A stretch of 44,111 nucleotides of DNA from Paludibacteraceae bacterium (GCA_024401435.1 JAKSLB010000028.1:1-44111), one strand, 5' to 3'; counted from the stretch's first letter, positions 25,322-34,936 are shown. Numbers and translations are program-made. The notes: a model not told the origin generated them from the sequence alone.

Positions 25322-25857
25322 AAACTCTTCATTAACATTAACTTAAAACATTTCAACCAATTGATTATTTAACAATTAGCCAAAAAATTCTATCTTTATC
25401 AAGACAAGAATAAAACGTGAAAACTTTTTTTGATAAGTTTAACAAACGTAAAAGTAAAGTTTTTTTGTCAGACAAACGATTATTTACAACTAATTTGCAT
25501 GTTTTTTTCATTAAAAAAATCAGGATTGAAAGCAGACGGATTTTTCTTTTAACTGAAAACGAACATTTATGCAATATACAGAAGTAATTGAATCTCACAT
25601 GATAAGGTTCTGAGAAATTGATAAAGTCCGAGGAATATCTTCACACATTTCTGCAAACGCAAATAGCAAGAATTTCGTTTTGTTAAAATGGTAATTTTGA
25701 GCAAAATATATAGTCCAACCAATCAAAAAACGCTGTTTTTGCAAGTCACAAGCAGAATTCAGAAGGATTTTTCGTTCTATCCTTTGGGAATCTCAAGTAA
25801 ATTATGCAATTTTACATCCAAAATTTACGGCTGTAAAATTTACAACGATAAAATTAA
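25322..25857. other. AT-rich intergenic region with palindromic site before the ATPase
   Basis: 536 bp between divergent VanW and ATPase genes. The last 50 bp contain three TTTAC copies (25811, 25824, 25839), the third within the perfect palindrome GTAAAATTTAC (25833-25843), a possible operator for the ATPase gene. A weakly coding-looking frame at 25365-25598 is AT-driven and not supported. No RNA gene was recognised. Confidence 0.5.
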
Positions 25858-27216
25858 ATGAAAAAATTTTATGATAGAAAGCGCGAAATGACCGAGCTCT
25901 GGGAATTGCAGCATCAGGCATACAGCGATTACTCACGGTTCATTGTGCTTACAGGCAGAAGGCGTGTGGGTAAGACAAGTCTTGTATATAAGTTGATGAG
26001 CGAGACACAGGAAGAAGCTCCTGGTCTCTACTTCTTCGTTGGCAGAAAGACAGAAACTATCTTGGTCAGAACCTTCGTGCAGGAGGTTCGCGAAAAGCTC
26101 GATGAGTTTATTCCAGAAGGAATGAGCACTTTCCGTGAATTATTCCAGATGATGTTGGAGATTGGCAAGCGCAAGAGGTTTACTCTTTTTATTGATGAGT
26201 TCCAAGAGTTTGACAACATCAACCCTGGCATTTTCAGCGATATGCAGGAGTTGTGGGACAAATACAAGAAACAGACGAATGTTTGCCTGATTGTTTCAGG
26301 TTCCATCTTCCGTATGATGGAGAAGATCTTCAAAGATGAAGAGCAGCCACTTTTCGGTCGTGATGACTGCACCATCAAACTGAAGCCTTTCAGCACAGAA
26401 ACTATAAAGGAGATTCTGAGTGATCACAAGGCTGACTATACCTCAGAAGACCTGCTGGCTCTGTGGACGATCACTGGTGGCGTAGCCCGTTACATAGAGT
26501 TGCTGATGAACAACGGCTGTACGAACGTCAAGAAGATGATTCACTACGTTTGTTCAAGTGGCGACAGCTACTTTGTAGATGAAGGCAAGAAGATACTCAT
26601 CCAGGAGTTCGGCAAGCAGTATGGCACCTATTTCAGCATCCTCGATCAGATAGCACATGGCGATGTTACCCAAAGCGAGATTGAAGGTGCGTTAGGTATG
26701 AAGAGCTTAGGCGGTCAGATGAAAATTCTTGAAGAGAAATACGGTATCATCAAGAAGAAACGTCCTATTGGTGCCAAAGAGGGCAGCCAGACGGTTCGTT
26801 ATGAGATACAAGACAACTTCTTCCGCTTCTGGTTCCGCTACATACACAGATACTCACCTCTCATTGAGTTGCAGAATATGCCTGCACTGGAAAACATCAT
26901 AGCCAATGACTACACTACGTTCTCTGGTATTGCTTTGGAACGCTGGTTCCGTCAGAAGATGATGGAGAGCTGCAGATACAAGCAGATTGGCGGTTGGTGG
27001 CAAACCAATGGTGTAAACTCCAGAGGCAATAATGATGACTTTGAAATAGACATCGTAACCGAGACTCTTGAAGGTGAGGTGGAAGCATACGAGGTAAAGC
27101 GGAATCCTCAGAAGTACTCCCCTGCCCGACTCGATGAGAAGGTCACAGAAATGAAGCGACGTATATTCAGAGGCAAAGAAGTCTCAAAGGCTTGCTTATC
27201 AATGGAGGACATGTAA
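25858..27216 (+). CDS. AAA ATPase with DUF234-type nuclease-like C-terminus
   Basis: A 452-residue protein. Walker A is LTGRRRVGKTSLVYK (about 31-45), Walker B is FTLFIDEFQEF (about 112-122), then a winged-helix region (about 270-330), and a C-terminal DUF234 part with FRFWFRYI, EIDIV and YEVKRN, the latter like a degenerate PD-(D/E)XK core. This is the archaeal-type ATPase family, widespread and often mobile; its role is unknown. Codon choice (many C- or G-ending codons such as CTG, AAG, GGC) is clearly more GC-rich than its neighbours, which points to recent transfer. A repeat-family end lies 8 bp after its stop. Confidence 0.87.
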   Translation: MKKFYDRKREMTELWELQHQAYSDYSRFIVLTGRRRVGKTSLVYKLMSETQEEAPGLYFFVGRKTETILVRTFVQEVREKLDEFIPEGMSTFRELFQMMLEIGKRKRFTLFIDEFQEFDNINPGIFSDMQELWDKYKKQTNVCLIVSGSIFRMMEKIFKDEEQPLFGRDDCTIKLKPFSTETIKEILSDHKADYTSEDLLALWTITGGVARYIELLMNNGCTNVKKMIHYVCSSGDSYFVDEGKKILIQEFGKQYGTYFSILDQIAHGDVTQSEIEGALGMKSLGGQMKILEEKYGIIKKKRPIGAKEGSQTVRYEIQDNFFRFWFRYIHRYSPLIELQNMPALENIIANDYTTFSGIALERWFRQKMMESCRYKQIGGWWQTNGVNSRGNNDDFEIDIVTETLEGEVEAYEVKRNPQKYSPARLDEKVTEMKRRIFRGKEVSKACLSMEDM

Positions 27217-27224
27217 CCCGCCAA

Positions 27225-27264
27225 CCCAAAATTACCACAAAACAATTTATAGAAATCCTCTAAA
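27225..27264 (+). repeat. solo repeat-family end abutting the second CotH gene
   Basis: It contains CAATTTATAGAAATCCTC and aligns over about 40 bp with the right end of the element at 8562-8759, including a shared ACCACAAA block. The outer edge touches the start codon at 27265. No left partner was found upstream. Confidence 0.6.
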
Positions 27265-29460
27265 ATGAAGCACAAAATATTCTTTATCAATATCATCCTA
27301 CTATTTATTTTTGTAATCGATGCATACTCTCGTTCTCTTGTTATAAACGAAGTAGCAACCTCCAATCGTTCATTTTGGATGGATGATTTAAAAGAATTTC
27401 CTTCTTCTTGGGTTGAAATATATAATCCAACTGATTCCACGATTTGTTTGAAAGGTTATGCTTTAGGTAAGAATGAAGATTATAGTTTAGCCTATAAAAT
27501 TTCAGACTCGTTGACCATTCATTCTAATGACTATTTAGTTTTTTCATGTGATAAAAAAAACAAAGGAGTTCATACAAGTTTTAAGATATCCCCCAAAGAC
27601 ACGTCAACTATTTATTTGTTTGACACAAAAGGAGAAATAATAGACAAAATGATGATTCCCCCATTACCCTATAAAGATGTAACATATGGTAGGGTTTCAA
27701 AATCAAACAAAACGAACTTCTTGTTGCATGCCACTCCCAAAGCATACAATGACACGAAAGTTGTTAAGAAACGATTATCTTCCCCAAAAATATCTGTAGA
27801 AGGAGGTCTTTATAATCAATCATTTTATATAAAAATAATACCATCTTCCATAGAAAAATTTGCGGTGGTACATTACACATTAGATGGTAGTGAACCAACA
27901 GAACAATCTGCTATTTTTAATGATTCTATATTCATTGCATCAAATACTATTTTACGCCTCAGAGCATTTGCAAATGGATCTTTACCTTCTACGATAAAAA
28001 CACATTCTTATATTTTTCATGACAAAGATGTCACCTTACCTGTTGTTTCCATTGTTACCGACTCTTTATGGCTATATGACACAGAGCAAGGTATTATGGG
28101 AAGTTTACCAAACATGAAGAAAAAATGGAAAAGACCTGCTAATTTTGAATATTTCCCCTATAAAGATTCTTCTACCGTTATTAACCAAATTGTTCAACTG
28201 AAAGTTGGAGGAATGACTTCCTATAAATTGAATCCGATTAAACCTTTAATTCTATCAGCTGATAAACGAATTGGTAAAAGTACATTAGACTATCCTTTTT
28301 GGAAAAAAGAAAAGCCGAACGTTCAGAGTTGTGAATCTATTTTTTTAAGAAGTTCGGGACAAGATTGTATGTATTCTTATGTTCGAGATGTCCTCAGTCA
28401 ACTTACCTTTTCTCGTTATGTGAATGTTGGTTATCAAGCCTATCAGCCTGTTATTTTATATCTAAATGGTGTTTATAAGGGTCTCATTAATTTGAGAGAG
28501 AGAGCCAATGAAGATTTCATGTCTTCTAATTATGGTATAAAAAAGGTAGATGTTGTCAAGAATTGGACTATTTTATTACATGGAGATTTAGTTGAATTTA
28601 ACAAATTAGAAAAATTATATACAGATTCTACCACAACATTGGCTACGTTAGATTCAATTGTAGACATAGAAAATTTCCTAAATATGATGATATTGTCTTA
28701 TATACATCAAAATACAGATTATGCAACCAATAATGTAGAATGGAAAGAGCGAAACAATCCGAAAGCGAAATGGCATTTTATTGCAAAAGATTTAGATGCA
28801 AGTTGGGGTTGGAATCGTTTCAGGAATAGTAAGCAATCATACAAAGATCCTTTTTTGAATGATTTATTAAAGGTTGAGCCCTATGATGAGTATTGGGATG
28901 GTGCTGGTTATACAACAGCATTGTTTCGTAAATTAATGACTTTCCCATCTGTAAGAGATGAATTTATCGATCGTACAATAATTTATTTAGGTGATTTTAT
29001 GGATATAAATAATATATGCTTAACATTTGACAGCATTCAGTCCATCATAGATTCGGAGCTATTATCAAACCAAACTCTCTATCACGATTATTATGGTTCG
29101 AATTTTAATTGGGCGCAAGAAAAAGGAAATATGATAAACTGGATGTATAATCGTATGGACTATATCCCAGAAGATTTAAAACTTTTTTTCCATCTAAGTG
29201 ATACTTATCGATTGAAAATAACCACAGATGTCCCTATAGTTATCAATAACATTCCGCTTTATTATTCTGGTTTTAATGGGAAATACTACAAAGATCGAAC
29301 CTTAACAATAAAAACCAAGGATAAGCACCAAGGAAGATGGGTCATTCAAAAAGTAAATAATGGTGTCGTTCAAAAAGAAATAGTCACAACAGAATCACTA
29401 CAATTCACCAATAGAGATGATAGTCAATCGGTGACGATAATTTACGAAAGAAAACCGTAA
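27265..29460 (+). CDS. Secreted CotH-family protein (CotH2)
   Basis: A 731-residue protein, shorter paralogue of the one at 97-3678. Signal peptide 1-24 (ending near AYS), one lamin-tail domain (about 24-145), chitobiase-C-terminal-like domain with LDGSEPTEQSA (about 175-250), CotH domain (about 258-620) with NLRERANEDFMSSNYG, QNTDYATNN and the acidic KDLDASWGW, and a short divergent InlB-type segment at the end. The second lamin-tail, the jelly roll and the T9SS tail of CotH1 are absent, so its export or anchoring must differ. The start lies at the edge of a repeat element. Confidence 0.85.
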   Translation: MKHKIFFINIILLFIFVIDAYSRSLVINEVATSNRSFWMDDLKEFPSSWVEIYNPTDSTICLKGYALGKNEDYSLAYKISDSLTIHSNDYLVFSCDKKNKGVHTSFKISPKDTSTIYLFDTKGEIIDKMMIPPLPYKDVTYGRVSKSNKTNFLLHATPKAYNDTKVVKKRLSSPKISVEGGLYNQSFYIKIIPSSIEKFAVVHYTLDGSEPTEQSAIFNDSIFIASNTILRLRAFANGSLPSTIKTHSYIFHDKDVTLPVVSIVTDSLWLYDTEQGIMGSLPNMKKKWKRPANFEYFPYKDSSTVINQIVQLKVGGMTSYKLNPIKPLILSADKRIGKSTLDYPFWKKEKPNVQSCESIFLRSSGQDCMYSYVRDVLSQLTFSRYVNVGYQAYQPVILYLNGVYKGLINLRERANEDFMSSNYGIKKVDVVKNWTILLHGDLVEFNKLEKLYTDSTTTLATLDSIVDIENFLNMMILSYIHQNTDYATNNVEWKERNNPKAKWHFIAKDLDASWGWNRFRNSKQSYKDPFLNDLLKVEPYDEYWDGAGYTTALFRKLMTFPSVRDEFIDRTIIYLGDFMDINNICLTFDSIQSIIDSELLSNQTLYHDYYGSNFNWAQEKGNMINWMYNRMDYIPEDLKLFFHLSDTYRLKITTDVPIVINNIPLYYSGFNGKYYKDRTLTIKTKDKHQGRWVIQKVNNGVVQKEIVTTESLQFTNRDDSQSVTIIYERKP

Positions 29461-29498
29461 AAACAAGTGTCATCGATGATTCTTCAAAATTAATAGAA

Positions 29499-30461
29499 TT
29501 AGTATTCGAAACAGATATTATCAACCCATAAAGTGTTTCCTACTGTTCCAATAAAAGCGCCATGATTACCCGCAGTAACCATTACGAAAACATGCGTAGG
29601 AGTGTCACTTTCACTACCCCATCCTTCTTCTTGAACAGGGACCACTTTTCCCTTGCTATTTTTAGCACGATAACGGCTATTTAATTGCATATAGTCTTTA
29701 TAGTAAGGATCTTTTGAGATATCTCCATAATGAATTTCCATGCGTTGAGCATTTTTCCATTCCAACTCATCATGAGTTAACTGAGTACGCATCGTGCCAA
29801 TACGTAATGCATGAATATTTCCCTCTGCGTCTTCCCATCGTTTTTGTAAATAGACCAATATTTCAGCCCTATCTTGCACACCATCAATTTTCTTAGAACT
29901 GACGCCAGAATATTTCATTACATAATTATTGCTAGATATTTTGCATTTATAATCCAAAACAAGAGCCTTGGGTTTCTTCGTAAACGGAATACCAAAATTA
30001 ATATTACTATAAGGATCATCAGCAGATTTAATCGGTTCTATTGTTTCGCCTGTAAACAAACTTCCAGAAACTAAAACAGAGACATTAATAAGACCGAGCA
30101 CTTTCACCTTTTCAATTTTAGTATCCAATCTTACACACTTTCCATTACCCCTCTCTTCTGGTTCACACGAGCAACTTGCCTTAACTATTCCTGCCACTCT
30201 CGCATAAGCATTAGAAGAAGACCAGAAAGTCTTTTTCCCATAAGGATAGGGAGCCAATTTATCTGTTGTAATATGTTCTTCTGGGCCTAAGACATAAATC
30301 GTTTTCATTGCGCCACCAATAATAGCCGACTCTTTTACATCTCGAGAAGTCCATGATTCAAAATCGCCAAATTTGATTGGAGCCAATTGTGCAGACACAA
30401 GTGAAACGAATGAAAAAAAACACAATAAAATTACCAGTCTCTTCATATAAATTCTTTTCAA
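29499..30461 (-). CDS. PCMD domain secreted protein
   Basis: A 320-residue protein with a signal peptide (cleavage near VSAQ) and a single beta-sandwich domain. The pattern FGDFESWTSRDV near the start, FWSSSNAYARV, LVLDYKCKI and the terminal GTVGNTLWVDNICFEY matches PCMD, the putative carbohydrate metabolism domain of Bacteroidota surface proteins. It may bind glycans; that is family-level inference. An alternative start is Met 30446. It has a promoter-like site and a GGGG...CCCC repeat in its leader. Confidence 0.75.
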   Translation of the reverse strand: MKRIYMKRLVILLCFFSFVSLVSAQLAPIKFGDFESWTSRDVKESAIIGGAMKTIYVLGPEEHITTDKLAPYPYGKKTFWSSSNAYARVAGIVKASCSCEPEERGNGKCVRLDTKIEKVKVLGLINVSVLVSGSLFTGETIEPIKSADDPYSNINFGIPFTKKPKALVLDYKCKISSNNYVMKYSGVSSKKIDGVQDRAEILVYLQKRWEDAEGNIHALRIGTMRTQLTHDELEWKNAQRMEIHYGDISKDPYYKDYMQLNSRYRAKNSKGKVVPVQEEGWGSESDTPTHVFVMVTAGNHGAFIGTVGNTLWVDNICFEY

Positions 30462-30490
30462 GAAGTATTTCTATTCAAATTCCCAACATA

Positions 30491-30515
30491 GGGGACTTCT
30501 ATAAATTCCCCGATT
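30491..30515 (-). repeat. short dispersed repeat in the PCMD gene leader
   Basis: GGGGACTTCTATAAATT followed by CCCCGATT, identical over these bases to 8561-8585. It lies 29 bp before the gene start; no inverted partner is nearby. Confidence 0.55.
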
Positions 30516-30570
30516 TTAAAAAGGAGTTATCGCCACCTAACTGCTTGACAACATACTCTTTTAGGGGTTA

Positions 30571-30578
30571 CAAAGATA
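30571..30578 (-). promoter_or_regulatory. candidate -7 box of the PCMD gene
   Basis: TATCTTTG on the minus strand, 110 bp before the start; the -33 box is weak (TGTG at 19 bp). Confidence 0.4.
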
Positions 30579-30630
30579 TACTATTTTTACCAATTCCCAC
30601 ATTTTAGCAGAAGTGTATTGCATGCATTAC

Positions 30631-31953
30631 TCACCAATCCAACACATATCGTTCTTGTCCTATCTGCCATTTTGTACTATCCATATCCCCACGAAGAACC
30701 TCTAATGTATGATGATAGGCTCTATTGATATTCACGGTATCCTTTCTTCTCAATTGAATCGACATTTGCTCTGGATGATCATGAGCTTTAATCACTGGCA
30801 AAACACCAATATGATCCTTTCGCCAATAAGAATAGGTAGGTATAACAGAAACACCACCGATAAATGTACTATCTTTTTCCTTTCTAACAATGACCTCTAA
30901 AATGGCACCTATATCCTTATACGTTTCCTCTTTGGAAACCTGTCCGGAAACAAAATTCCCCAACGAATAAGCCACCAAGCATTTTCGTAAAGAATCCGAA
31001 GTAGTTTTCACGTCCAATTTTTGTAAGATATGAGGATGGCTCATCAATATTAAATCAGAACCTGCCATATACAAAGAATCTGCCACTTTTTGCTGATATC
31101 GGTTAGGTCGCTTTTGATACTCCGTTCCACAATGCACATAAGTAACCACAAAATCGGCTCCCGCTTTTCTTAATCGTCTTACTTCCTCACACATCTCACT
31201 AATTTTCAATGTGTCATAATTGACAAACTCATTCACCAAATAGGGTTTGTCTTTCGGTTTTCTTATACCATTTAAACTATAGGTATATCCAGAAAAACCT
31301 ATTTTAATTCCGTTTTTTTCTATTAAACAAAGTTCATTCCTATCTGCCGAATCACGAGCAGTGCCCACATGTTTAATTTTCAATGAATCTAATAAATCAA
31401 GTGTGGAAATCACCCCTTCCGGATAAGAATCCAACGTATGATTATTAGCCGTAGTTAGAATATCAAATCCTGCTGATGCCAACGCTTCTCCGAAGCTATT
31501 GGGCGAATTAAAATAAGGGAATGAAGCATATCCACAAACATTATCATTTCTTCCTTTATTCTTTCCAGCAAAAACAGTTTCCAAATTGCCTACCAAAAGA
31601 TCTGCCTCATCCAAATAAGGTTGTACTTGTTTAAATACAGGTGAAAAATCAAATGAATCTGTATCCTTGCGACGTGCCTTCATGATTTGATAATCGTGAA
31701 CCATCAAATCACCAACTGCGCTAATTTTTAAGGAATAAACAGTATCTTTTTCTATAACTAGCGAATCAACATTAGCTTCTATAGTATCTTGTATAGAAAT
31801 CGGAATAGACTCTTTTTCATTTCCATTATGACACGAGACAAAAAGAAATGAAAGTACACCCAAAAGTGTCCTTCTAACATATTTGCATACCAATCGTCTG
31901 CTTTCTCTCATCCTTCGATAAACATTTCGTTTACACAATAATAAAAACTTCAT
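30631..31953 (-). CDS. CapA-family (PGA_cap) lipoprotein
   Basis: A 440-residue protein with a lipobox (FLFVSC) after a long basic N-terminus, and a metallophosphatase-fold CapA domain: SAVGDLMVHDYQ, LLVGNLETVFAG, ILTTANNHTLDS, FVVTYVHCGTEY and LILMSHPHILQKL. The D, N and H residues in these motifs are the usual metal-binding set. CapA-like proteins are tied to poly-gamma-glutamate or capsule handling, but most lone homologues are uncharacterised. A shorter start at 31911 would give a more ordinary signal peptide. Confidence 0.87.
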   Translation of the reverse strand: MKFLLLCKRNVYRRMRESRRLVCKYVRRTLLGVLSFLFVSCHNGNEKESIPISIQDTIEANVDSLVIEKDTVYSLKISAVGDLMVHDYQIMKARRKDTDSFDFSPVFKQVQPYLDEADLLVGNLETVFAGKNKGRNDNVCGYASFPYFNSPNSFGEALASAGFDILTTANNHTLDSYPEGVISTLDLLDSLKIKHVGTARDSADRNELCLIEKNGIKIGFSGYTYSLNGIRKPKDKPYLVNEFVNYDTLKISEMCEEVRRLRKAGADFVVTYVHCGTEYQKRPNRYQQKVADSLYMAGSDLILMSHPHILQKLDVKTTSDSLRKCLVAYSLGNFVSGQVSKEETYKDIGAILEVIVRKEKDSTFIGGVSVIPTYSYWRKDHIGVLPVIKAHDHPEQMSIQLRRKDTVNINRAYHHTLEVLRGDMDSTKWQIGQERYVLDW

Positions 31954-32033
31954 AAAGTTCCTTTACAAATGACGAATTTACAAAAAGAACGAAAAAAACA
32001 AGAAGAAAACACTCTCATTTAAAATCAAATTTC

Positions 32034-32041
32034 TATTTTTG
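32034..32041 (+). promoter_or_regulatory. candidate -7 box of the GH30 gene
   Basis: TATTTTTG on the plus strand, 116 bp before the ATG at 32157; no clear -33 box. Confidence 0.4.
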
Positions 32042-32156
32042 TGTCGATTAAGGTAATTCGAAAGAATTCTTTATGATTAGAAAACCAAAAAATTGTGTTA
32101 TTAATAAATTAATTCAGAATCACTATTTTATTTTAAAACTGCATTATAATAGAGCC

Positions 32157-34328
32157 ATGAAAATTTTCAAAAAAACTTTGAAAAAATGGATGATAGCATC
32201 TGTTTTTTCACTTCCGATTGTAACTTTTGCACAAACAGTAAATGTTGACATTAACAAAGAACGTCAACTCATTCGAGGATTTGGAGGTATCAATTTTCCA
32301 ACATGGATTGATGATCTTTCAGAATCACAACGTAAAACAGCCTTCGAAAACGGAGAGAATCAATTAGGAATTTCCGTTTTACGTATTCATGTGGATCCAG
32401 AGGAAAGTAACTGGAGCAAAGAGATTGCCACCGCACAATATGCCATCAAGCAAGGTGCTTACGTATTCGCATCGCCTTGGAATCCGCCAAGCAATATGAC
32501 TGAAAGCTACAGTAGTTCCAAACGATTAAAAACAAGTTCGTATGGTGCCTACGTTCAACACTTGAATAAATTTGTCGAGTATATGAAAAAAAACGGTGTT
32601 GATTTGTATGCTATTTCTATTCAAAACGAGCCTGACTATGGTAAAGACTGGACATGGTGGCCATCCAATGATATGGCAACCTTTATGGCGAATTATGCTG
32701 GAGATATTAACTGTAAAGTGATGGCGCCTGAATCATTTCAGTATACCAAAAGTACATCCGACCCCATTTTAAATAATTCCAAAGCACTTGCCAACTTAGA
32801 CATTTTGGCAACTCACTTATATGGAACGCAAGTTAGTCAATTCTCCTATCCTCTATTCCAAAACAAAGGAGCAGGCAAAGAATTATGGATGACTGAGGTT
32901 TATTATCCTAATAGCTCAAGCGACGCAGACACATGGCCTGAAGCGTTAGAAGTAGCAGATCATATGACAAACGCAATGGTAGTGGGAAACTTTCAAGCTT
33001 ACGTTTGGTGGTATATTCGTCGTTCGTATGGTCTGATAAAAGAGAATGGAAACATCAGCAAACGTGGTTACTGCTTTTCTCACTATTCCAAATTTGTTCG
33101 TCCTGGATACGTCAGAGTAGATGCGACACAAAATCCCACATCCAATGTTAACGTAGCTGTTTTCAAAAAAGAGAATGACATCGTCATCGTGGCTGTTAAC
33201 AAAAACACTTCATCCAAAACCATCACATTCTCTATCCCTGGAAGTGAAATTAAAACATGGGAAAGATATGTGACTAATTCACAGAAAAACGTGGCTAAAG
33301 GAAGTGACATCACATCCAACGGAACGACTTTCCAAGTCACTCTTGATGCCCAAAGTGCCAACACTTTCATCGGACAAGGAAAGAAAGGTACTCCAAAAAT
33401 AAGCATTACCTCACCCAAAGAGAGTGATGATCTCGAAGCACCAGCTTCCATTACAATATCAGCTGAAGCAAGTGATGAAGACGGAAGCATTCAATCTGTT
33501 TCATTCTACAATGGAACAGAATTCCTTGGCGAATGTACTTCTGCTCCTTATTCTCAAAAAGTAGAGAATTTAGGAGAGGGAGAATATACCATTTCAGCTG
33601 TAGCGAAAGACAATGAAGGAAACGAAGCAAAAACATCATTAACAATAAAAGTACATGTTCCACAAACGCCATACAATGGAAAGCCTTTTGATATTCCAGG
33701 TAAAATAGAGGCTGAGGACTATGATTTGGGAGGAAGCAACATTGCCTATTACGATAGTGACGAAGAAAACAAGGGAGACGTATATCGAAAAGATGGCGTG
33801 GACATCACTTCAAACGGAAACGACTATATGATTGGATGGACTAATCAAGGTGAATGGATGGAATATACCGTCAATGTTACACTTTCAGACACATATGAAT
33901 GGTCGGCTCGAGTTTCTTCTGGTAACGATAACTCATCTTTCCATGTACTATTAGATGATGAAGATATTACAGGTACCATCAAAGTACCTAATGGAGGCGA
34001 TTGGGATACATATACAACAATTACAGGTAAAACTCCAAAATTGAAAGAAGGAAAACACATTATGCGTATTGTCATTGACGGAAGCTATGTAAATATTGAC
34101 TGGATTAACTTCAATGCAGAATCAGTTGACGTCAAACCAATTTTAGCAACGAATCCGAGCCAACCTATTGGAGATTATGTCTTGTATGATGCAAGCGGAA
34201 AGAAAATCAATACCATCACATTTAATGCAGAAGATAATGTGAAAGACAAAATGAAGAAATTGAATCTTCCAACAGGAATCTACATTCTCTCAAACGAAAA
34301 AGATTCCTTTAAAATAGAGATTAAATAG
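32157..34328 (+). CDS. GH30_8 glucuronoxylanase with Ig, CBM6 and T9SS tail
   Basis: A 723-residue secreted xylanase. Signal peptide 1-25 (ends FAQ), GH30 catalytic barrel (about 28-320) plus its beta side domain (to about 410), an Ig-like domain (about 412-505), a CBM6 (about 510-660) and a C-terminal T9SS-like sorting region (about 670-723). Acid/base Glu158 is in ISIQNEPDY and nucleophile Glu247 in ELWMTEVYYP. The segment WWYIRRSYGLIKENG followed by SKRGY and KFVRPGY is typical of subfamily 8, whose Arg binds the methylglucuronic acid of xylan. It would act outside the cell on glucuronoxylan. Start is Met 32157, where the signal peptide begins, not an upstream Met at 32073. Confidence 0.93.
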   Translation: MKIFKKTLKKWMIASVFSLPIVTFAQTVNVDINKERQLIRGFGGINFPTWIDDLSESQRKTAFENGENQLGISVLRIHVDPEESNWSKEIATAQYAIKQGAYVFASPWNPPSNMTESYSSSKRLKTSSYGAYVQHLNKFVEYMKKNGVDLYAISIQNEPDYGKDWTWWPSNDMATFMANYAGDINCKVMAPESFQYTKSTSDPILNNSKALANLDILATHLYGTQVSQFSYPLFQNKGAGKELWMTEVYYPNSSSDADTWPEALEVADHMTNAMVVGNFQAYVWWYIRRSYGLIKENGNISKRGYCFSHYSKFVRPGYVRVDATQNPTSNVNVAVFKKENDIVIVAVNKNTSSKTITFSIPGSEIKTWERYVTNSQKNVAKGSDITSNGTTFQVTLDAQSANTFIGQGKKGTPKISITSPKESDDLEAPASITISAEASDEDGSIQSVSFYNGTEFLGECTSAPYSQKVENLGEGEYTISAVAKDNEGNEAKTSLTIKVHVPQTPYNGKPFDIPGKIEAEDYDLGGSNIAYYDSDEENKGDVYRKDGVDITSNGNDYMIGWTNQGEWMEYTVNVTLSDTYEWSARVSSGNDNSSFHVLLDDEDITGTIKVPNGGDWDTYTTITGKTPKLKEGKHIMRIVIDGSYVNIDWINFNAESVDVKPILATNPSQPIGDYVLYDASGKKINTITFNAEDNVKDKMKKLNLPTGIYILSNEKDSFKIEIK

Positions 34329-34351
34329 CAAATTTTCAGTGCACTACTTTT

Positions 34352-34392
34352 TCACCCCCGGACCTTTGATGAAAAGTTCGGGGGGTGTTTTT
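34352..34392 (+). terminator. Rho-independent terminator after the GH30 gene
   Basis: CACCCCCGGAC pairs with the later GTTCGGGGGGTG, followed by a run of T. Confidence 0.85.
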
Positions 34393-34446
34393 TGATACTA
34401 TTTATTCTTAATATCAACATTTTTACAAACAAAGGCAATAATTACT

Positions 34447-34454
34447 TACCTTTG
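34447..34454 (+). promoter_or_regulatory. candidate -7 box of the thioesterase gene
   Basis: TACCTTTG on the plus strand, 78 bp before the ATG at 34532. Confidence 0.5.
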
Positions 34455-34531
34455 TATTTTAGTAAATTATAATGATACAAGAGTCCTCGCATAATCAATA
34501 GAGGTAATAACAATATTCTAAATCAAAAGAA

Positions 34532-34936
34532 ATGGAATATATTTTCGAATACGAATTTGAAGTCCGTGATTACGAATGTGACATTCAAGGAATAGTAAAC
34601 AATGCGAATTATCAGCATTATATGGAACATGCAAGACATCGTTTCATTCAAAATTTCGGATTAGATTTTGCCGAATTAACCAAAGAGAACATCATTTTGG
34701 TCGTAACCAAGGCAGAACTACAATATAAGAAATCATTAAAGAGCAATGATAAATTTGTCTGTCGTATGAACATAGGCAAACAAGGTATCCGTTATATTTT
34801 TTACGAGGATATTTATAGACTTCCCGATAATGAACTATGCACGAAAGGCAGATTTGAAATTGTGTCTTTAATAGATGGGAAATTAGGTCTTTCAGAGAAA
34901 TTAGAAAAGAGTCTTCCTTTTATGAAAATGGTGTAA
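34532..34936 (+). CDS. Acyl-CoA thioesterase, 4HBT hot-dog fold
   Basis: A 134-residue protein of the YbgC/4-hydroxybenzoyl-CoA thioesterase group. The motif VRDYECDIQGIVNNANYQHYMEHAR carries the acidic and Asn residues of the catalytic loop, although the usual Y-x-D-T-D-x-x-G is here written as Y-E-C-D-I-Q-G. It releases acids from acyl-CoA; the acyl chain is unknown. Its stop codon lies inside a terminator hairpin. Confidence 0.88.
   Translation: MEYIFEYEFEVRDYECDIQGIVNNANYQHYMEHARHRFIQNFGLDFAELTKENIILVVTKAELQYKKSLKSNDKFVCRMNIGKQGIRYIFYEDIYRLPDNELCTKGRFEIVSLIDGKLGLSEKLEKSLPFMKMV

Noticed and set aside
25365-25598. Short open frame of 77 codons (minus) in the VanW-ATPase spacer
   Set aside because: Lys/Leu/Phe-rich as expected from AT-rich DNA, no recognisable domain and no promoter.
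25606-25625. GGTTCTGAGAAATTG as a left end for an element carrying the ATPase
   Set aside because: Only loosely like TTCTATAAATT and without a duplicated flank matching the right side.
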